A stretch of 49,176 bases of DNA from Eximiradius proteiniborus (GCA_026415495.1 JAOAGZ010000010.1:1-49176), one strand, 5' to 3'; numbered from the stretch's first letter, positions 8,767-17,845 are shown. A program made the numbers and translations. Notes: a model not told the origin generated them from the sequence alone.

Positions 8767-8975
8767 ATAGACCTCAAATTTGATAAATAATTAACTAAAA
8801 CGAAGAATAATAATAATTATTAGTTTATTGATGCTAATTGTTTAATAATAATTAAAAAATTAAAATAAAATTATTATTAATTAATTTTCAGATTTTTTGA
8901 CATAAATCGCTTATTTTAGTGAAAATCTTATTGATAATTTTTGCATAATTTATTAATTTTGATAAACTTATATTT
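8767..8975. promoter_or_regulatory. Divergent promoter region, thiolase / PAS protein
   Basis: 209-base AT-rich region between divergent genes. TATATTTG at 8969-8976 fits the TAnnTTTG -7 box for the plus strand, but the nearest upstream TTTG (8940) is 25 bases away, longer than usual. If this promoter is real, the GTG at 8976 cannot be the start of the downstream gene. Confidence 0.3.
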
Positions 8976-10715
8976 GTGGCAAAGAAGATGGAAAATGTTG
9001 TTGAAAAAATCATTAAAGAGGATTTTTTAGATATCCTTCCCTTTCAAATTGCTTTAATGGACAAAAACTACAAGGTAGTCTGGGCAAATAATCTCTTCAA
9101 AAAATTTTACGGAGACGACAACACAAATAAAACTTGCTACTCTATCTGCAAGAAAAACCAGTTCCCTTGTCCATATTGCAAAGTGCCGGAAGTAGTTCGT
9201 GGTGGCGAACCGATGGTTGCCTACGAAGTCCTGACTGATTCGCTGGGAAGGAAATTTAACTATTCTGTCTTCTTTGTGCCTGTAAAAGATGAAAACGGAG
9301 AAATATCCCATATTCTTGAAATTTCTACTGAGCAGAAAGATTTAGGATGGCAGAAAGAATATAATTTGCTTTTCGATTTAGTCCCTTGCTATATTACAAT
9401 TATCGATAGAGATTTTTTCATCATCAGAGCAAACGATAAGTTCCGTGAAACTTTTGGCGACAGCAGAAGCAAAACCTGCTACGAAGCATACAAAAAACGT
9501 CGCACCGAATGTCAGAGTTGCCCGGCAGTGATGACATTCGAAGACGGGCAGTCCCACACTTCTACTCAAGTTGGTTTCAGCTCTAATGGTGATAAAACTT
9601 ATTATCTTGTAACCACTGCTCCGATTGCTTCCGACGAGAAAGGCGTTTCGCTTGTGATGGAAATTGCATTAGATATTACTGAAATCAATAATTTGCAGGA
9701 ACAACTAAGAACTGCTCACGATTTCTATACTTCTATTATTCAACACTCCTCCGAAGGAATAATTGCATTCGATGCAAAAGGAAAGATTCAAATCATTAAC
9801 AATGCATTCCGCAGAATTCTGAACTGGCGCGAAACTAAGAAACCAAGCGTTAATTTTATCAACAAAATTCTTCCTGAAGAATTTTTCCGCAGCACCGAAG
9901 GCGAAGAAATGCTGATGAAACCTCGTGAAATTGAAATCCTGAATATTGATGGTGCAAAAGTGCCTGTGAATTTCTGGGCAATTGAACTACACGACAAGAA
10001 AAATTCGCTTGGAAGAGTTGCTTTTATGCAGGATTTGCGTCCTATAAAAGAAGCCGCTTACGAAAAAGATATTGTCAAGCAAGATATTAAAGATAATATT
10101 TTTGGTTCACTTGGCAAAGCTCTGGATATTTTGCAGGACGTTGTTGAATTAGAATTCAAAAGGCTTGAAGAAAAAATTGCAAACAAAGACGAAAATGGGA
10201 TTAACGAATGTCTGGCTCTGCTAAAATTCAAGTTCGAACATACCCGCAAAGTGAAAAATGCTTTTGTCGAGTTTTCAAAGCGTCATAGAATTAATAAAGA
10301 AAAAATTAATGTGAATAATCTGTTAGACGAAGTATATCAGGATTTCAACGAGGCTGCTGTGCTTCATCATCTTGATTTCTTCGTTGAAAAACCGAAAGAA
10401 AATCTGCTAATTGAGTGCAACCCGAAAGGAGTGAAAGCCTGTATTGATATTATGATTCTCAATTCGTTGAATGCTCTTTCCAAAGTGGACAACGAAGGGT
10501 ATATTAAGCTGAAAGCATATCAGGATTTAGGCACTGTGGTTATCGAAGTGCAACACAACGCCTGCCGCAAAGGAATTGCTCCTCCGGCAAGTGTTATCAG
10601 AGAAGATTGCTTTGGGGTAAGCACTGCCGAAGCTATATTAAAAGAAAACTATGGGGTTATTGATATTATTTCGAGAAGTGGGGTTTGCACTTTTAAGATT
10701 AAGCTCCCGAAATAG
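8976..10715 (+). CDS. Multi-PAS signalling protein with degenerate histidine-kinase core
   Basis: 579 residues from GTG; ATG at 8988 is an equally plausible start. There are three PAS domains (about 20-115, 130-230, 255-355). The first two each carry a cysteine cluster typical of a PAS subgroup: CYSICKKNQFPCPYC and CYEAYKKRRTECQSC, which could hold a metal or Fe-S centre. The C-terminal 200 residues look like a DHp/HATPase module: ILNSLNALSK resembles the N box and FGVSTAEAILKENYGVIDI resembles the G2 region. However, no HisKA His motif is visible and the DxGxG loop reads QHNACRKG. I infer a sensory scaffold or pseudo-kinase. No transmembrane segment is seen, so it should be cytoplasmic. Confidence 0.75.
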   Translation: MAKKMENVVEKIIKEDFLDILPFQIALMDKNYKVVWANNLFKKFYGDDNTNKTCYSICKKNQFPCPYCKVPEVVRGGEPMVAYEVLTDSLGRKFNYSVFFVPVKDENGEISHILEISTEQKDLGWQKEYNLLFDLVPCYITIIDRDFFIIRANDKFRETFGDSRSKTCYEAYKKRRTECQSCPAVMTFEDGQSHTSTQVGFSSNGDKTYYLVTTAPIASDEKGVSLVMEIALDITEINNLQEQLRTAHDFYTSIIQHSSEGIIAFDAKGKIQIINNAFRRILNWRETKKPSVNFINKILPEEFFRSTEGEEMLMKPREIEILNIDGAKVPVNFWAIELHDKKNSLGRVAFMQDLRPIKEAAYEKDIVKQDIKDNIFGSLGKALDILQDVVELEFKRLEEKIANKDENGINECLALLKFKFEHTRKVKNAFVEFSKRHRINKEKINVNNLLDEVYQDFNEAAVLHHLDFFVEKPKENLLIECNPKGVKACIDIMILNSLNALSKVDNEGYIKLKAYQDLGTVVIEVQHNACRKGIAPPASVIREDCFGVSTAEAILKENYGVIDIISRSGVCTFKIKLPK

Positions 10716-10716
10716 T

Positions 10717-11838
10717 TCAAAGCCATCTGTATAACTCTGCGTATAGCGAATATCCGTATTTCGAAAAACTATCGAAATATGCCGTAAACCACTGAAAGAG
10801 TTTCACTCCGTTCTGCTGCGATTGTATTATATCCATTGCAGAACTTACTCCACCTGTGCGAACAACGTAGAACTCTTTGCTTATATTTTTTCTGCTTATA
10901 TATTCCGCTGCGTATTTGCTTTTTTCGAAAGAATTCTCTTTGAGCAGTTTTCCACTTAATCCACCACCAAAGGTGGTAGTAAAGTAATCGTAATTTTTTA
11001 TATCATCACTACTGACATTCTTTTTGTAGTATTCATATCTTGTAGATGTGTTGCCAATATTTATTCCATCATATCCAAGTTCAATAAGCAAATCAATCAA
11101 AGCCGGAATTGCTTCTATTTCAATATCGTTAGAAAATTTCACAATTACAGGCAAGTTGCGTTTACGTTTTTTCAGATATTTCTCTGAAATAAACACTAAT
11201 CTACTTGAAATATCGGTGTCAATAATATTATGAGTTGAGCTATGATGTTTAACATTTGGGCAACTTTCGTTGAGTTCTATAAAATCTACTCCAGCTCTGT
11301 CGTATAGCTCAAATCCTTCGAGAATTCCGCTGAGAATTTCATTTGGATTCTTTCCCGCGTCTGCTGCAATCGATGCACCAACAGGACAACCTTTTTGCTT
11401 CTGAATTTGAGATAACCTTTTCGCAACTGCCGGGTGTCCTTCGTTTGGTAGTCCCATCCAGTTAGAGGCGCTCTCAGTTTCTGCATATGGAACAAATGGA
11501 TGTAGTATCCCATTTTTTATGTTTCCCGAACGTGGCTTGCTTGTTGTTGTGCCTGCAAGAAAAGCACCAGCTCCCTGTTTATAGACTGTATCATAGCCCA
11601 GCCCTTTTTTGAACATACCTGCTGCATTAAAAATTGGAGAGCGAAATTCAATGTCCCATAAAGTCTGCTTTAATTCTTCTGGCGGCAGAGTTTGTTCAAA
11701 ATTCAGATTTGTTTCAAATGCTTTAAGGAATAATTTGCGAGAATACGAATATAGAAAAACCGGCACTACCGAAGGAAGCTTCAATATTTGCTTTCTTATA
11801 ATGCTATCGAAACGAGCGGCAAATTCAATGAAATTCAA
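10717..11838 (-). CDS. pyrD: Dihydroorotate dehydrogenase family protein
   Basis: 373 residues of the FMN-dependent TIM-barrel DHODH family, which oxidises dihydroorotate to orotate in pyrimidine synthesis. Seen are FRSPIFNAAGMFKKG, the glycine-rich GAFLAGTTT, the active-site segment NESCPN with a cysteine (as in class 1 enzymes), VIVKFSND, and the phosphate-binding VRTGGVSSAMD. The N-terminal extension of about 60 residues resembles the membrane-associating arm of class 2 enzymes, so the protein mixes features of both classes. It lies 12 bases downstream of rpoN and is probably co-transcribed. It converges on the PAS gene with one base between the stops. Confidence 0.8.
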   Translation of the reverse strand: MNFIEFAARFDSIIRKQILKLPSVVPVFLYSYSRKLFLKAFETNLNFEQTLPPEELKQTLWDIEFRSPIFNAAGMFKKGLGYDTVYKQGAGAFLAGTTTSKPRSGNIKNGILHPFVPYAETESASNWMGLPNEGHPAVAKRLSQIQKQKGCPVGASIAADAGKNPNEILSGILEGFELYDRAGVDFIELNESCPNVKHHSSTHNIIDTDISSRLVFISEKYLKKRKRNLPVIVKFSNDIEIEAIPALIDLLIELGYDGINIGNTSTRYEYYKKNVSSDDIKNYDYFTTTFGGGLSGKLLKENSFEKSKYAAEYISRKNISKEFYVVRTGGVSSAMDIIQSQQNGVKLFQWFTAYFDSFSKYGYSLYAELYRWL

Positions 11839-11850
11839 TTCTTTGCTCCA

Positions 11851-13617
11851 TTATAGTTCTTTGCGAAGTCGGGCAACAGGGATTTTAAGTTGTTCGCGAT
11901 ATTTTGCTACGGTGCGGCGAGCAACGTTATAGCCGCGTTCTTTGAGCAAATCGCTTATTTTATCGTCGCTGTAAGGTTTATCTTTGGGTTCTTGCTCAAT
12001 AATATTTTTGATTTCTTCTTTGATTACAGTAGTTGAAACCTCTTCGCCTTCGTCATTTGGCAAGGACTCCGAAAAGAAGAACTTCAGTTCAAAAGTGCCA
12101 AACTGTGTTTGAACGTACTTGCCGTTTACTATCCGGCAAACAGTGGAAATATCCAGACCAGTGGCTTCGGCAACATCTTTGTAAATTAAAGGTTTCAAAG
12201 CAGAAATTCCGTAATCGAAAAATTCCCGCTGATGGTGAGCAATTGCTGTCATTACTTTTAGCATAGTTGCTTTTCTCTGACGAATTGCCTGAATTAAAAA
12301 CTTTGCGTCTTCATACTTTGAGCGTATCCACTCACGCGTTTCTTTATTTACTTTCTGGGATTTGATTTCTCTGCGCAGTCTCTCATAAGCAGACGAAAGC
12401 CTGATTTGTGGCATATTACCATCATTTACGATTATAGTAAGCTCGCCGTTGTCGTCTTTGACTACAATGAAATCAGGAATAACAGTGTTCATCTCTACAA
12501 TATTGTCGCCACCACCGGGTTTTGGATTCAGTCGCTTAATGATGTCGAGCACGGCTTTTAGTTGCTCTTCTGTGATTTCGAATTGCTTAAGGAGAACGTG
12601 ATAGTGTTTCTTTGCAAAAGCGTCGTACCCATCTCGCAAAATATCTATTGCAAGTTTTTGAGTATCGTTTGGATTTTGGATATGCTCTAACTGCGATAGC
12701 AAACACTCCTGAATTGTCCGGGAGCCTATTCCCGGCGGGTCGAGCGATTGAATAAGCTTCAAAATTCTTTCAGCTTGTTCAATATTTACCTGTTTTAGAA
12801 TTCTTTCGCCATTATTTTCGTTTTTTTTCTGTAAGAACTTTTTGTAAAGTTCCATTTTGGGTATATTCTGAGCAATTTCCGGGTGCTCGTTTATAACATT
12901 TGAGAGCAACTGAGCGGCTTCTTCGCCAAGTGCATACATTCGGGCAGGGTTTTCCTTGTAGTAATCTATCGGTTTATTGTTCTTTTTCTCGAATTCACGT
13001 TTTTGTATTTCAAAATTATGATTAGCGATAAATGAATTTGTTTCATCAACAATTTCCTGAAGCTCGCGCCGCAGGTATCCATCGTCGTCTATGTTTCCTA
13101 ATATATGCGAACCTAATAATAACTCTTCTTCTGTTAAATTCAGAACACGCAATTGCTGAAACAAATCTTCAATAACAGATGTAGGCGCATTAATTTGGTA
13201 TGGCTCATAATCTTCGTATTCATCGTAATCGTCGCTTGATTTTCTGGACACTTCGCTTTCGTCCTGCCAAATCGCCTCGTAGTATTCAAACGGGTCCCGC
13301 TCGTCAATAATTAACTCTTTTTCTTCTCCTTCAAATTCACCATCGCCATCACTACTTCCCAACTCTTCGCCGGAAATAGTTTCATTAATAATTGGCTCTG
13401 CGTAGTTTATCTCTTCGCTGGGGAATAAATCAATTTCTTCGCCATCTAATAAATCGTCTAATTCCGATATTTCTTCGAGCATTGGGTTCGATTCAATTTC
13501 CTGACGTATCTGTTGCTCAAATTGCAAAACGGGCAACTGCAACAATTTCAGATATTGAATTTGCTGAGGTGTGAGAGTCTGCGTTAAAGTAGTTTTTAAA
13601 TCAATCGATAATTTCAT
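11851..13617 (-). CDS. rpoN: RNA polymerase sigma-54 factor
   Basis: 588 residues, a little longer than usual because of an acidic region after the N-terminal activator-interacting part. Region I is QTLTPQQIQYLKLLQLPVLQFEQQIRQEIESNPML. The acidic linker runs about 55-135. The core-binding domain contains SLDPPGIGSRTIQECL. The helix-turn-helix region includes TGLDISTVCRIVNGKYVQT and GTFELKFFFSE, and the RpoN box appears as ARRTVAKYREQLKIP near the C-terminus. It directs transcription from GG-N10-GC type promoters with AAA+ activators. No activator gene lies in the window. It sits between a DUF3109 gene and pyrD on one strand. Confidence 0.95.
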   Translation of the reverse strand: MKLSIDLKTTLTQTLTPQQIQYLKLLQLPVLQFEQQIRQEIESNPMLEEISELDDLLDGEEIDLFPSEEINYAEPIINETISGEELGSSDGDGEFEGEEKELIIDERDPFEYYEAIWQDESEVSRKSSDDYDEYEDYEPYQINAPTSVIEDLFQQLRVLNLTEEELLLGSHILGNIDDDGYLRRELQEIVDETNSFIANHNFEIQKREFEKKNNKPIDYYKENPARMYALGEEAAQLLSNVINEHPEIAQNIPKMELYKKFLQKKNENNGERILKQVNIEQAERILKLIQSLDPPGIGSRTIQECLLSQLEHIQNPNDTQKLAIDILRDGYDAFAKKHYHVLLKQFEITEEQLKAVLDIIKRLNPKPGGGDNIVEMNTVIPDFIVVKDDNGELTIIVNDGNMPQIRLSSAYERLRREIKSQKVNKETREWIRSKYEDAKFLIQAIRQRKATMLKVMTAIAHHQREFFDYGISALKPLIYKDVAEATGLDISTVCRIVNGKYVQTQFGTFELKFFFSESLPNDEGEEVSTTVIKEEIKNIIEQEPKDKPYSDDKISDLLKERGYNVARRTVAKYREQLKIPVARLRKEL

Positions 13618-13667
13618 ACAAGTATATGTTTATGATACATCAGTTATAAATAATTAACGAATTTAGT

Positions 13668-14237
13668 TTAAATATTATTTTTGCAATTGTTGCAAAAATC
13701 CACAAAATGGCATAATTTTTCCTTGCCGAGAAGTCTTTCGAGTGGCTCAGCCAAAAAATCAATCATAGAAATTCTGCTGCTTTTTCCGTTTTCAAGTGCC
13801 GGGTCGCATTCTTCGATTTTTTCGTAATACATATATTTTCCGCCAAAATTGCCGACACGAATAGGGAAGAGGTGGCACGAAAGCGGTTTTTTGAAATTCG
13901 TTTTGCCTTCGTTATATGCTTTTTCGAGTGCACAGAGAGCAATATCACCATCGTAATAGACGAAGACGCAATCTCGTTTGTCTATGCAAACAGTTGTGTA
14001 TTTACCGGGCTTTCCTGTGTAGAAGCCATCTCTTTCGAGCACTTTCAGCGAGCGTTTGGATAAGTGCTTTTTTGTTTCTTCCAGGCAATTTTCGATTGCT
14101 TCAATTTCTTCGTTCAAAAGCGGTGCCCCATATTCTCCGGGAAAAGTGCAACAAGCACCTTTGCATTTTTTCAAATTGCAGGCAAAGTAGGAAGAAACAA
14201 TATTTTCATCAATTAATAAGTTGTCAAATTGATACAT
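13668..14237 (-). CDS. DUF3109 family cysteine-rich protein
   Basis: 189 residues from the ATG at 14237, which has an AGGTTG ribosome site and begins MYQFDNLLIDENIVSSYFACNLKKCKGACC. The ORF-track start 93 bases upstream would add an artificial hydrophobic tail. Conserved cysteines (CNLKKCKGACC, CIDKRDCVF, LSCHLFPIR, EECDPAL, CHFVDFCNNC) are spread through the protein and suggest metal or Fe-S binding. This family is found across Bacteroidetes with no established function. Gene order DUF3109-rpoN-pyrD suggests an operon. Confidence 0.8.
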   Translation of the reverse strand: MYQFDNLLIDENIVSSYFACNLKKCKGACCTFPGEYGAPLLNEEIEAIENCLEETKKHLSKRSLKVLERDGFYTGKPGKYTTVCIDKRDCVFVYYDGDIALCALEKAYNEGKTNFKKPLSCHLFPIRVGNFGGKYMYYEKIEECDPALENGKSSRISMIDFLAEPLERLLGKEKLCHFVDFCNNCKNNI

Positions 14238-14650
14238 AAGCAACCTATATAAAAATAATATAAACAAAGTAAAAATAATTAAAATAAACGCTAATAACAA
14301 ATTACAAGTTTTTAATGAACTTATTCTCATAATTGATATATTTATGAATTTTTGTTAATATTGTTTCAAAAAATGAAAGACAAAATTAGGACAACTATTG
14401 AACTATATAAAAAAGACATCAAAACTAATTATATTAAAAATATATTAATTATGAAAAATATTGTGTGTGTTTTAAATTATTAATTATTATGAATTATTAA
14501 AATAAAATTAAGAATACTTTTGCTGTATTTTCGGTGAATAGTTATATTAACAAAAAATAATTATGAATACACAATTAACATATTATGTATTAAAATTAGG
14601 AGTTGAATATTGAATGTTTTTTACTCAATTATCAGAAATAAGGAGGTAAA
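14238..14650. other. Intergenic region, very AT-rich, no gene seen
   Basis: Divergent region between DUF3109 (minus) and the response regulator (plus). TACTTTTG at 14515-14522 fits a TAnnTTTG box for the plus strand, without a clear TTTG partner at the usual distance. No tRNA or small ORF could be supported. Confidence 0.4.
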
Positions 14651-15334
14651 ATGAGAATTTTAGTTGTTGAAGACGAACGTAAGGTTGCAAATTTTATCAA
14701 GCACGGATTGGAAGAAGACCGCTATGTCGTAGAAGTAGCCGGCGATGGTGTGGCTGCTATCGAAATGGCGATGAACAATCATTTCGACGCTATTCTGCTC
14801 GATGTGATGCTTCCGGGCAAAGACGGATTTACTGTTCTGAAAGAATTGCGCGATAGCGGAGTTTCGACCCCAATCCTTATGCTTACTGCCCGCGGAACAA
14901 CCGAAGACAGAGTTACCGGACTTGATTTAGGTGCAGACGATTATCTGCCAAAACCTTTTAGCTTTGAGGAACTTGCTGCACGCCTACGCTCGATTTTGCG
15001 TCGTAGTAGTCCCGAGAAATCAACTAAATTGCGTTGTGGCGACCTTGTTCTCGATACTGTGTCGCACCTTGCTTATCGGAATGGGCGCGAAATTGAGCTT
15101 ACTACAAAAGAATACTCTTTGCTCGAATATCTTATGCGTAACAAAAACCGTATTCTTAGTCGCTCTACTATTACTCAGCACGTCTGGAAACACAATTTCG
15201 ACCCGGAATCTAACATTATCGATGTTTACATAAAACGCTTACGTCAAAAAATTGAAAAAGACGACGGCAAGCCATTCCTCCAAAGTATTCGTGGGGTTGG
15301 CTACCGTATGAGAGAAACAAACCCCGATGATTAA
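14651..15334 (+). CDS. OmpR/PhoB-family DNA-binding response regulator (orphan)
   Basis: 227 residues. The receiver domain (1-120) shows the acidic pocket (VVEDE), phospho-acceptor Asp in AILLDVMLPGKDG, Thr in MLTARG and Lys in YLPKPFSFEEL. The winged-helix domain (about 130-222) shows the RELTTKEYSLLEYLMRNKNRILSR-like recognition segment and NIIDVYIKRLRQKIEKDDGKPFLQSIRGVGYRM. It most resembles CusR/CopR-type regulators. A near-perfect Shine-Dalgarno AAGGAGG sits just upstream, unusually strong for this window. A terminator follows, and no histidine kinase gene is adjacent. Confidence 0.93.
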   Translation: MRILVVEDERKVANFIKHGLEEDRYVVEVAGDGVAAIEMAMNNHFDAILLDVMLPGKDGFTVLKELRDSGVSTPILMLTARGTTEDRVTGLDLGADDYLPKPFSFEELAARLRSILRRSSPEKSTKLRCGDLVLDTVSHLAYRNGREIELTTKEYSLLEYLMRNKNRILSRSTITQHVWKHNFDPESNIIDVYIKRLRQKIEKDDGKPFLQSIRGVGYRMRETNPDD

Positions 15335-15355
15335 TCATTATTTTCCTTTGAACAA

Positions 15356-15388
15356 AAGGCGTTTGATACAATCAAACGCCTTTTTTTT
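15356..15388 (+). terminator. Strong rho-independent terminator after the response regulator
   Basis: 12-bp perfect stem AAGGCGTTTGAT / ATCAAACGCCTT, 3-base loop, then a T run. Confidence 0.9.
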
Positions 15389-15416
15389 ATAAAGTTATGA
15401 TTATTTATTTAATCAA

Positions 15417-16019
15417 TTATTCTATTGCCTTGCCCCATTCTGACATATAAAAATTTTCGCCCAGCGGACGACGGCTACGTTCAGCCTTTTCTGTATTTTG
15501 ATATTGCTCGGACAAACTATCGGGAGAGCCCTGATAACCAACTGCAATCACTGCCATTGGTGTGTGGTTTTCCGGAACCGAAAACTCTTTCATTAATTTT
15601 TCGGTATCGAAACCTCCCATCTGGTGAGTAACAAGTCCCTGACGAACGGCTTCGTACGCGATTGTTGCTGCCGCTGCACCGCAATCATACCCAGACCAAC
15701 GGTTTTCCTCTCCGTTAAAGGATAATTTATTAGCTGCAATAACTGCAATCAAAACTGGTGCGTTTACTGCCCAGCCTTGATTGAACTCTACAAGGCAATT
15801 GAAAAGTTTATCGTATGCCTCTTTGTTGGTGAATTTATCGCAAATGATAAATTTCCACGGCTGATCGTTGTAGCAAGATGGTGCCCATCTTGCCGCTTCG
15901 CACAAAGCAATTATCTGCTGGCGGCTTACCGGGCGATTAGCATCAAATGAACGCGGGCTCCACCGCTTTCTGCTTAATTCATTGATTTCTACGCTTGTTT
16001 GCGCTGGTTTTTCTATCAT
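15417..16019 (-). CDS. Nitroreductase-family FMN oxidoreductase
   Basis: 200 residues from the ATG at 16019, which has a GAGGAG ribosome site; the ORF-track start at 16031 is a TTG inside that region. Family features: RKRWSPRSFD near the N-terminus (FMN phosphate contacts), EAARWAPSCYNDQPWKFI, GAAAATIAYEAVRQGLVTHQMGGFD, and the C-terminal RRPLGE. Such enzymes use NAD(P)H to reduce nitro groups, quinones or flavins. It starts 26 bases after the A-type Fe-S carrier gene and is likely the last gene of the SUF transcript, which is unusual company for this family. Confidence 0.85.
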   Translation of the reverse strand: MIEKPAQTSVEINELSRKRWSPRSFDANRPVSRQQIIALCEAARWAPSCYNDQPWKFIICDKFTNKEAYDKLFNCLVEFNQGWAVNAPVLIAVIAANKLSFNGEENRWSGYDCGAAAATIAYEAVRQGLVTHQMGGFDTEKLMKEFSVPENHTPMAVIAVGYQGSPDSLSEQYQNTEKAERSRRPLGENFYMSEWGKAIE

Positions 16020-16045
16020 TTTTCTCCTCAAATCTTAAAAATTAA

Positions 16046-16426
16046 TTAATGACTGCATCCGCAAGTCTTTTCGTGATAAGGATTATCGAACACAAAGCCT
16101 TTTCCTCGTTCGTCTTCGATATAGTCAAGAGTTACGCCCATCAAATAAAAAATACTTTTTTTATCGACAATGAAAATATGGTTACGAACTTTGTAAGTTA
16201 AATCATTGTCGTTTTGCAAAGTGTCGAAGCCGATAATATAGTTCATACCACTGCAGCCACCGCTTTTGGTAGCAATACGTATAAACAAATCGTCGGGTAT
16301 GTTATTTTCAGCTTTAATTTGCGATATTGCTTCGATGGCACGCTCCGAAACAAATATATGATCAGATGTGTCTATTCCCTCAATATCAGGGATAATTCTT
16401 TCGCAGTCTGTGCGAATTTCTTCCAT
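16046..16426 (-). CDS. A-type Fe-S carrier (HesB/IscA/SufA family)
   Basis: 126 residues from the ATG at 16426 (AAAGGTG ribosome site); the longer track ORF runs back into the preceding gene. The three conserved cysteines are present in KSGGCSGMNYIIGFD and the C-terminal HEKTCGCSH. An N-terminal extension of about 20 acidic residues precedes the standard domain beginning IFVSERAIEAI. It should hold and hand over Fe-S clusters built on the SUF scaffold. Its place after sufT and a ferredoxin-domain reductase agrees with this. Confidence 0.88.
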   Translation of the reverse strand: MEEIRTDCERIIPDIEGIDTSDHIFVSERAIEAISQIKAENNIPDDLFIRIATKSGGCSGMNYIIGFDTLQNDNDLTYKVRNHIFIVDKKSIFYLMGVTLDYIEDERGKGFVFDNPYHEKTCGCSH

Positions 16427-16436
16427 ATTTTCACCT

Positions 16437-17504
16437 TTAATCATAATCAAGAAAACAATTATCTTCAAGTGGATGTGCACGGCAGGTAAGAATATAGCCG
16501 TTTTTTCTTTCTTCATCGGTAAGTGCTTCGCTTATGTCCATATAGAAACTACCGCTTACTGCCTTTGCCCGGCAGGTCGAGCAAGCACCAATCTGGCAGC
16601 TGTATGGTGGCATATAGCCTTCTTTTTGCAATGCACTTACAATCGTATCTTCCGGCTCGACATTTACCTCAAATGTTTCGCCATATAGTTTAATTTTTAC
16701 ACGCCTTGGTAATATTTCTACATCAGGCTTTTTCTGTTCATTAAAATGAGTTGTTTCCTCAGCAGTAAATGATTCTTTATGTATTTGGGTTTTGTTTACT
16801 GCAAGTATTTCAAGTGCATCGAGCACTTGTTTCATCATTCCCAAAGGACCGCACAGAAAATGCTCACGTTCGCGAAAATCCGGGGCATTCTTTTGCAACA
16901 ATGCTGTCAGATTTAACGCTGTAAAACGTCCTTTATGCCCTTGCCAGGTGTTGTCGTATTGCGTTAGTCCAAAGATTATTTTCAACCTGCTGTTATATTG
17001 CTTTTCGAGTTCCAATAATTGCGTGCGAAAAATTATTGATTCAATTGTTCTACTTGAATATAGCAAAAGTATTCTCGATTTATCTTCAACCTTTAGAATT
17101 GATTTTAATATTGAAAAAATCGGGGTAATTCCGCTTCCAGCTGCATAAAAAACGTAATTTACGTTCGGTTTTGCGTCGAAATTTGGCACAAACGCACCAA
17201 TAGGTGGCATAACATCTAAAAAATCACCAACTTCCAATTTCTCGTTTAGATAAACTGAGAGATTTCCTTCGGGCATTTTCTTAACTGTAACCATTAATGG
17301 TTCGTCCCAGTTGGGCGAACTCGAGATTGAGTATGCACGGCGGTCTGCCGGATTGCCATCAGGCAGTTTGATAGTAAGATATTGTCCGGGCAAATATGCG
17401 AAAACAGATTTTAATTCCTCGGGCAGTTCAAAAACAATTGAAACTGCTTCGGGTGTCTCCCGGATTATTTCACTTACTCTTAATCTATGAAAATCAATAG
17501 CCAT
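16437..17504 (-). CDS. PaaE-like ferredoxin-domain oxidoreductase (FAD/NAD(P)H, 2Fe-2S)
   Basis: 355 residues from the ATG at 17504; the track start lies inside the upstream gene. Domains: FAD-binding barrel with RRAYSISSSP (about 55-65), NAD(P)H-binding segment with YAAGSGITPIFSILKSIL and FLCGPLGMMKQV, then a plant-type ferredoxin with PYSCQIGACSTCRAKAVSGS and a distal cysteine in ILTCRAHP, giving the CX4CX2C...C 2Fe-2S ligands. Architecture equals PaaE of phenylacetate degradation, but no paa oxygenase genes are here. In this operon I infer that it supplies electrons to Fe-S assembly or to another oxidoreductase. Confidence 0.85.
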   Translation of the reverse strand: MAIDFHRLRVSEIIRETPEAVSIVFELPEELKSVFAYLPGQYLTIKLPDGNPADRRAYSISSSPNWDEPLMVTVKKMPEGNLSVYLNEKLEVGDFLDVMPPIGAFVPNFDAKPNVNYVFYAAGSGITPIFSILKSILKVEDKSRILLLYSSRTIESIIFRTQLLELEKQYNSRLKIIFGLTQYDNTWQGHKGRFTALNLTALLQKNAPDFREREHFLCGPLGMMKQVLDALEILAVNKTQIHKESFTAEETTHFNEQKKPDVEILPRRVKIKLYGETFEVNVEPEDTIVSALQKEGYMPPYSCQIGACSTCRAKAVSGSFYMDISEALTDEERKNGYILTCRAHPLEDNCFLDYD

Positions 17505-17521
17505 ATTAATCACTTGAAATG

Positions 17522-17845
17522 TTAAAAACCAAGTTCGAAACGAGCTATTTCGCTCATCATTGATTTGTCCCAAGGTGGGTCAAACGTGAGCAGAACTTTT
17601 GCGTTTTTAACGCCTTCAATTTGCTTAATTCGTTCCTGCACTTCTGCTGGTAGCGACATTGCTTCGGGGCAACTCGGGGATGTAAGAGTCATTAGCACCA
17701 CAACTTCGTTTTCTTCTGTTATCGCAATATCATAAATCAGCCCCAAATCATAAATATTCACAGGAATTTCCGGGTCGAAAACTCCTTTAATCTCGTTTAT
17801 TACTTTTTCTTCTAATTCCTGCGGTGAGATATAATTATCGCTCAT
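17522..17845 (-). CDS. sufT: SufT / MIP18-family (DUF59) Fe-S assembly factor
   Basis: 107 residues. Signature DPEIPVNIYDLGLIYDI, VLMTLTSPSCPEAMSLP with the conserved cysteine, and LTFDPPWDKSMMSE. The family acts in cluster maturation (SufT, PaaD and eukaryotic MIP18/CIA2). ATG overlaps the sufU stop by four bases (ATGA), showing tight coupling. The presence of a PaaE-like reductase next door could also suggest the PaaD relative, but the SUF context favours SufT. Confidence 0.88.
   Translation of the reverse strand: MSDNYISPQELEEKVINEIKGVFDPEIPVNIYDLGLIYDIAITEENEVVVLMTLTSPSCPEAMSLPAEVQERIKQIEGVKNAKVLLTFDPPWDKSMMSEIARFELGF

Noticed and set aside
14238-14330. Hydrophobic N-terminus of the DUF3109 ORF as a membrane anchor
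   Set aside because: The ATG at 14237 has a ribosome site and gives the usual family start; the upstream part is AT-rich leader DNA.
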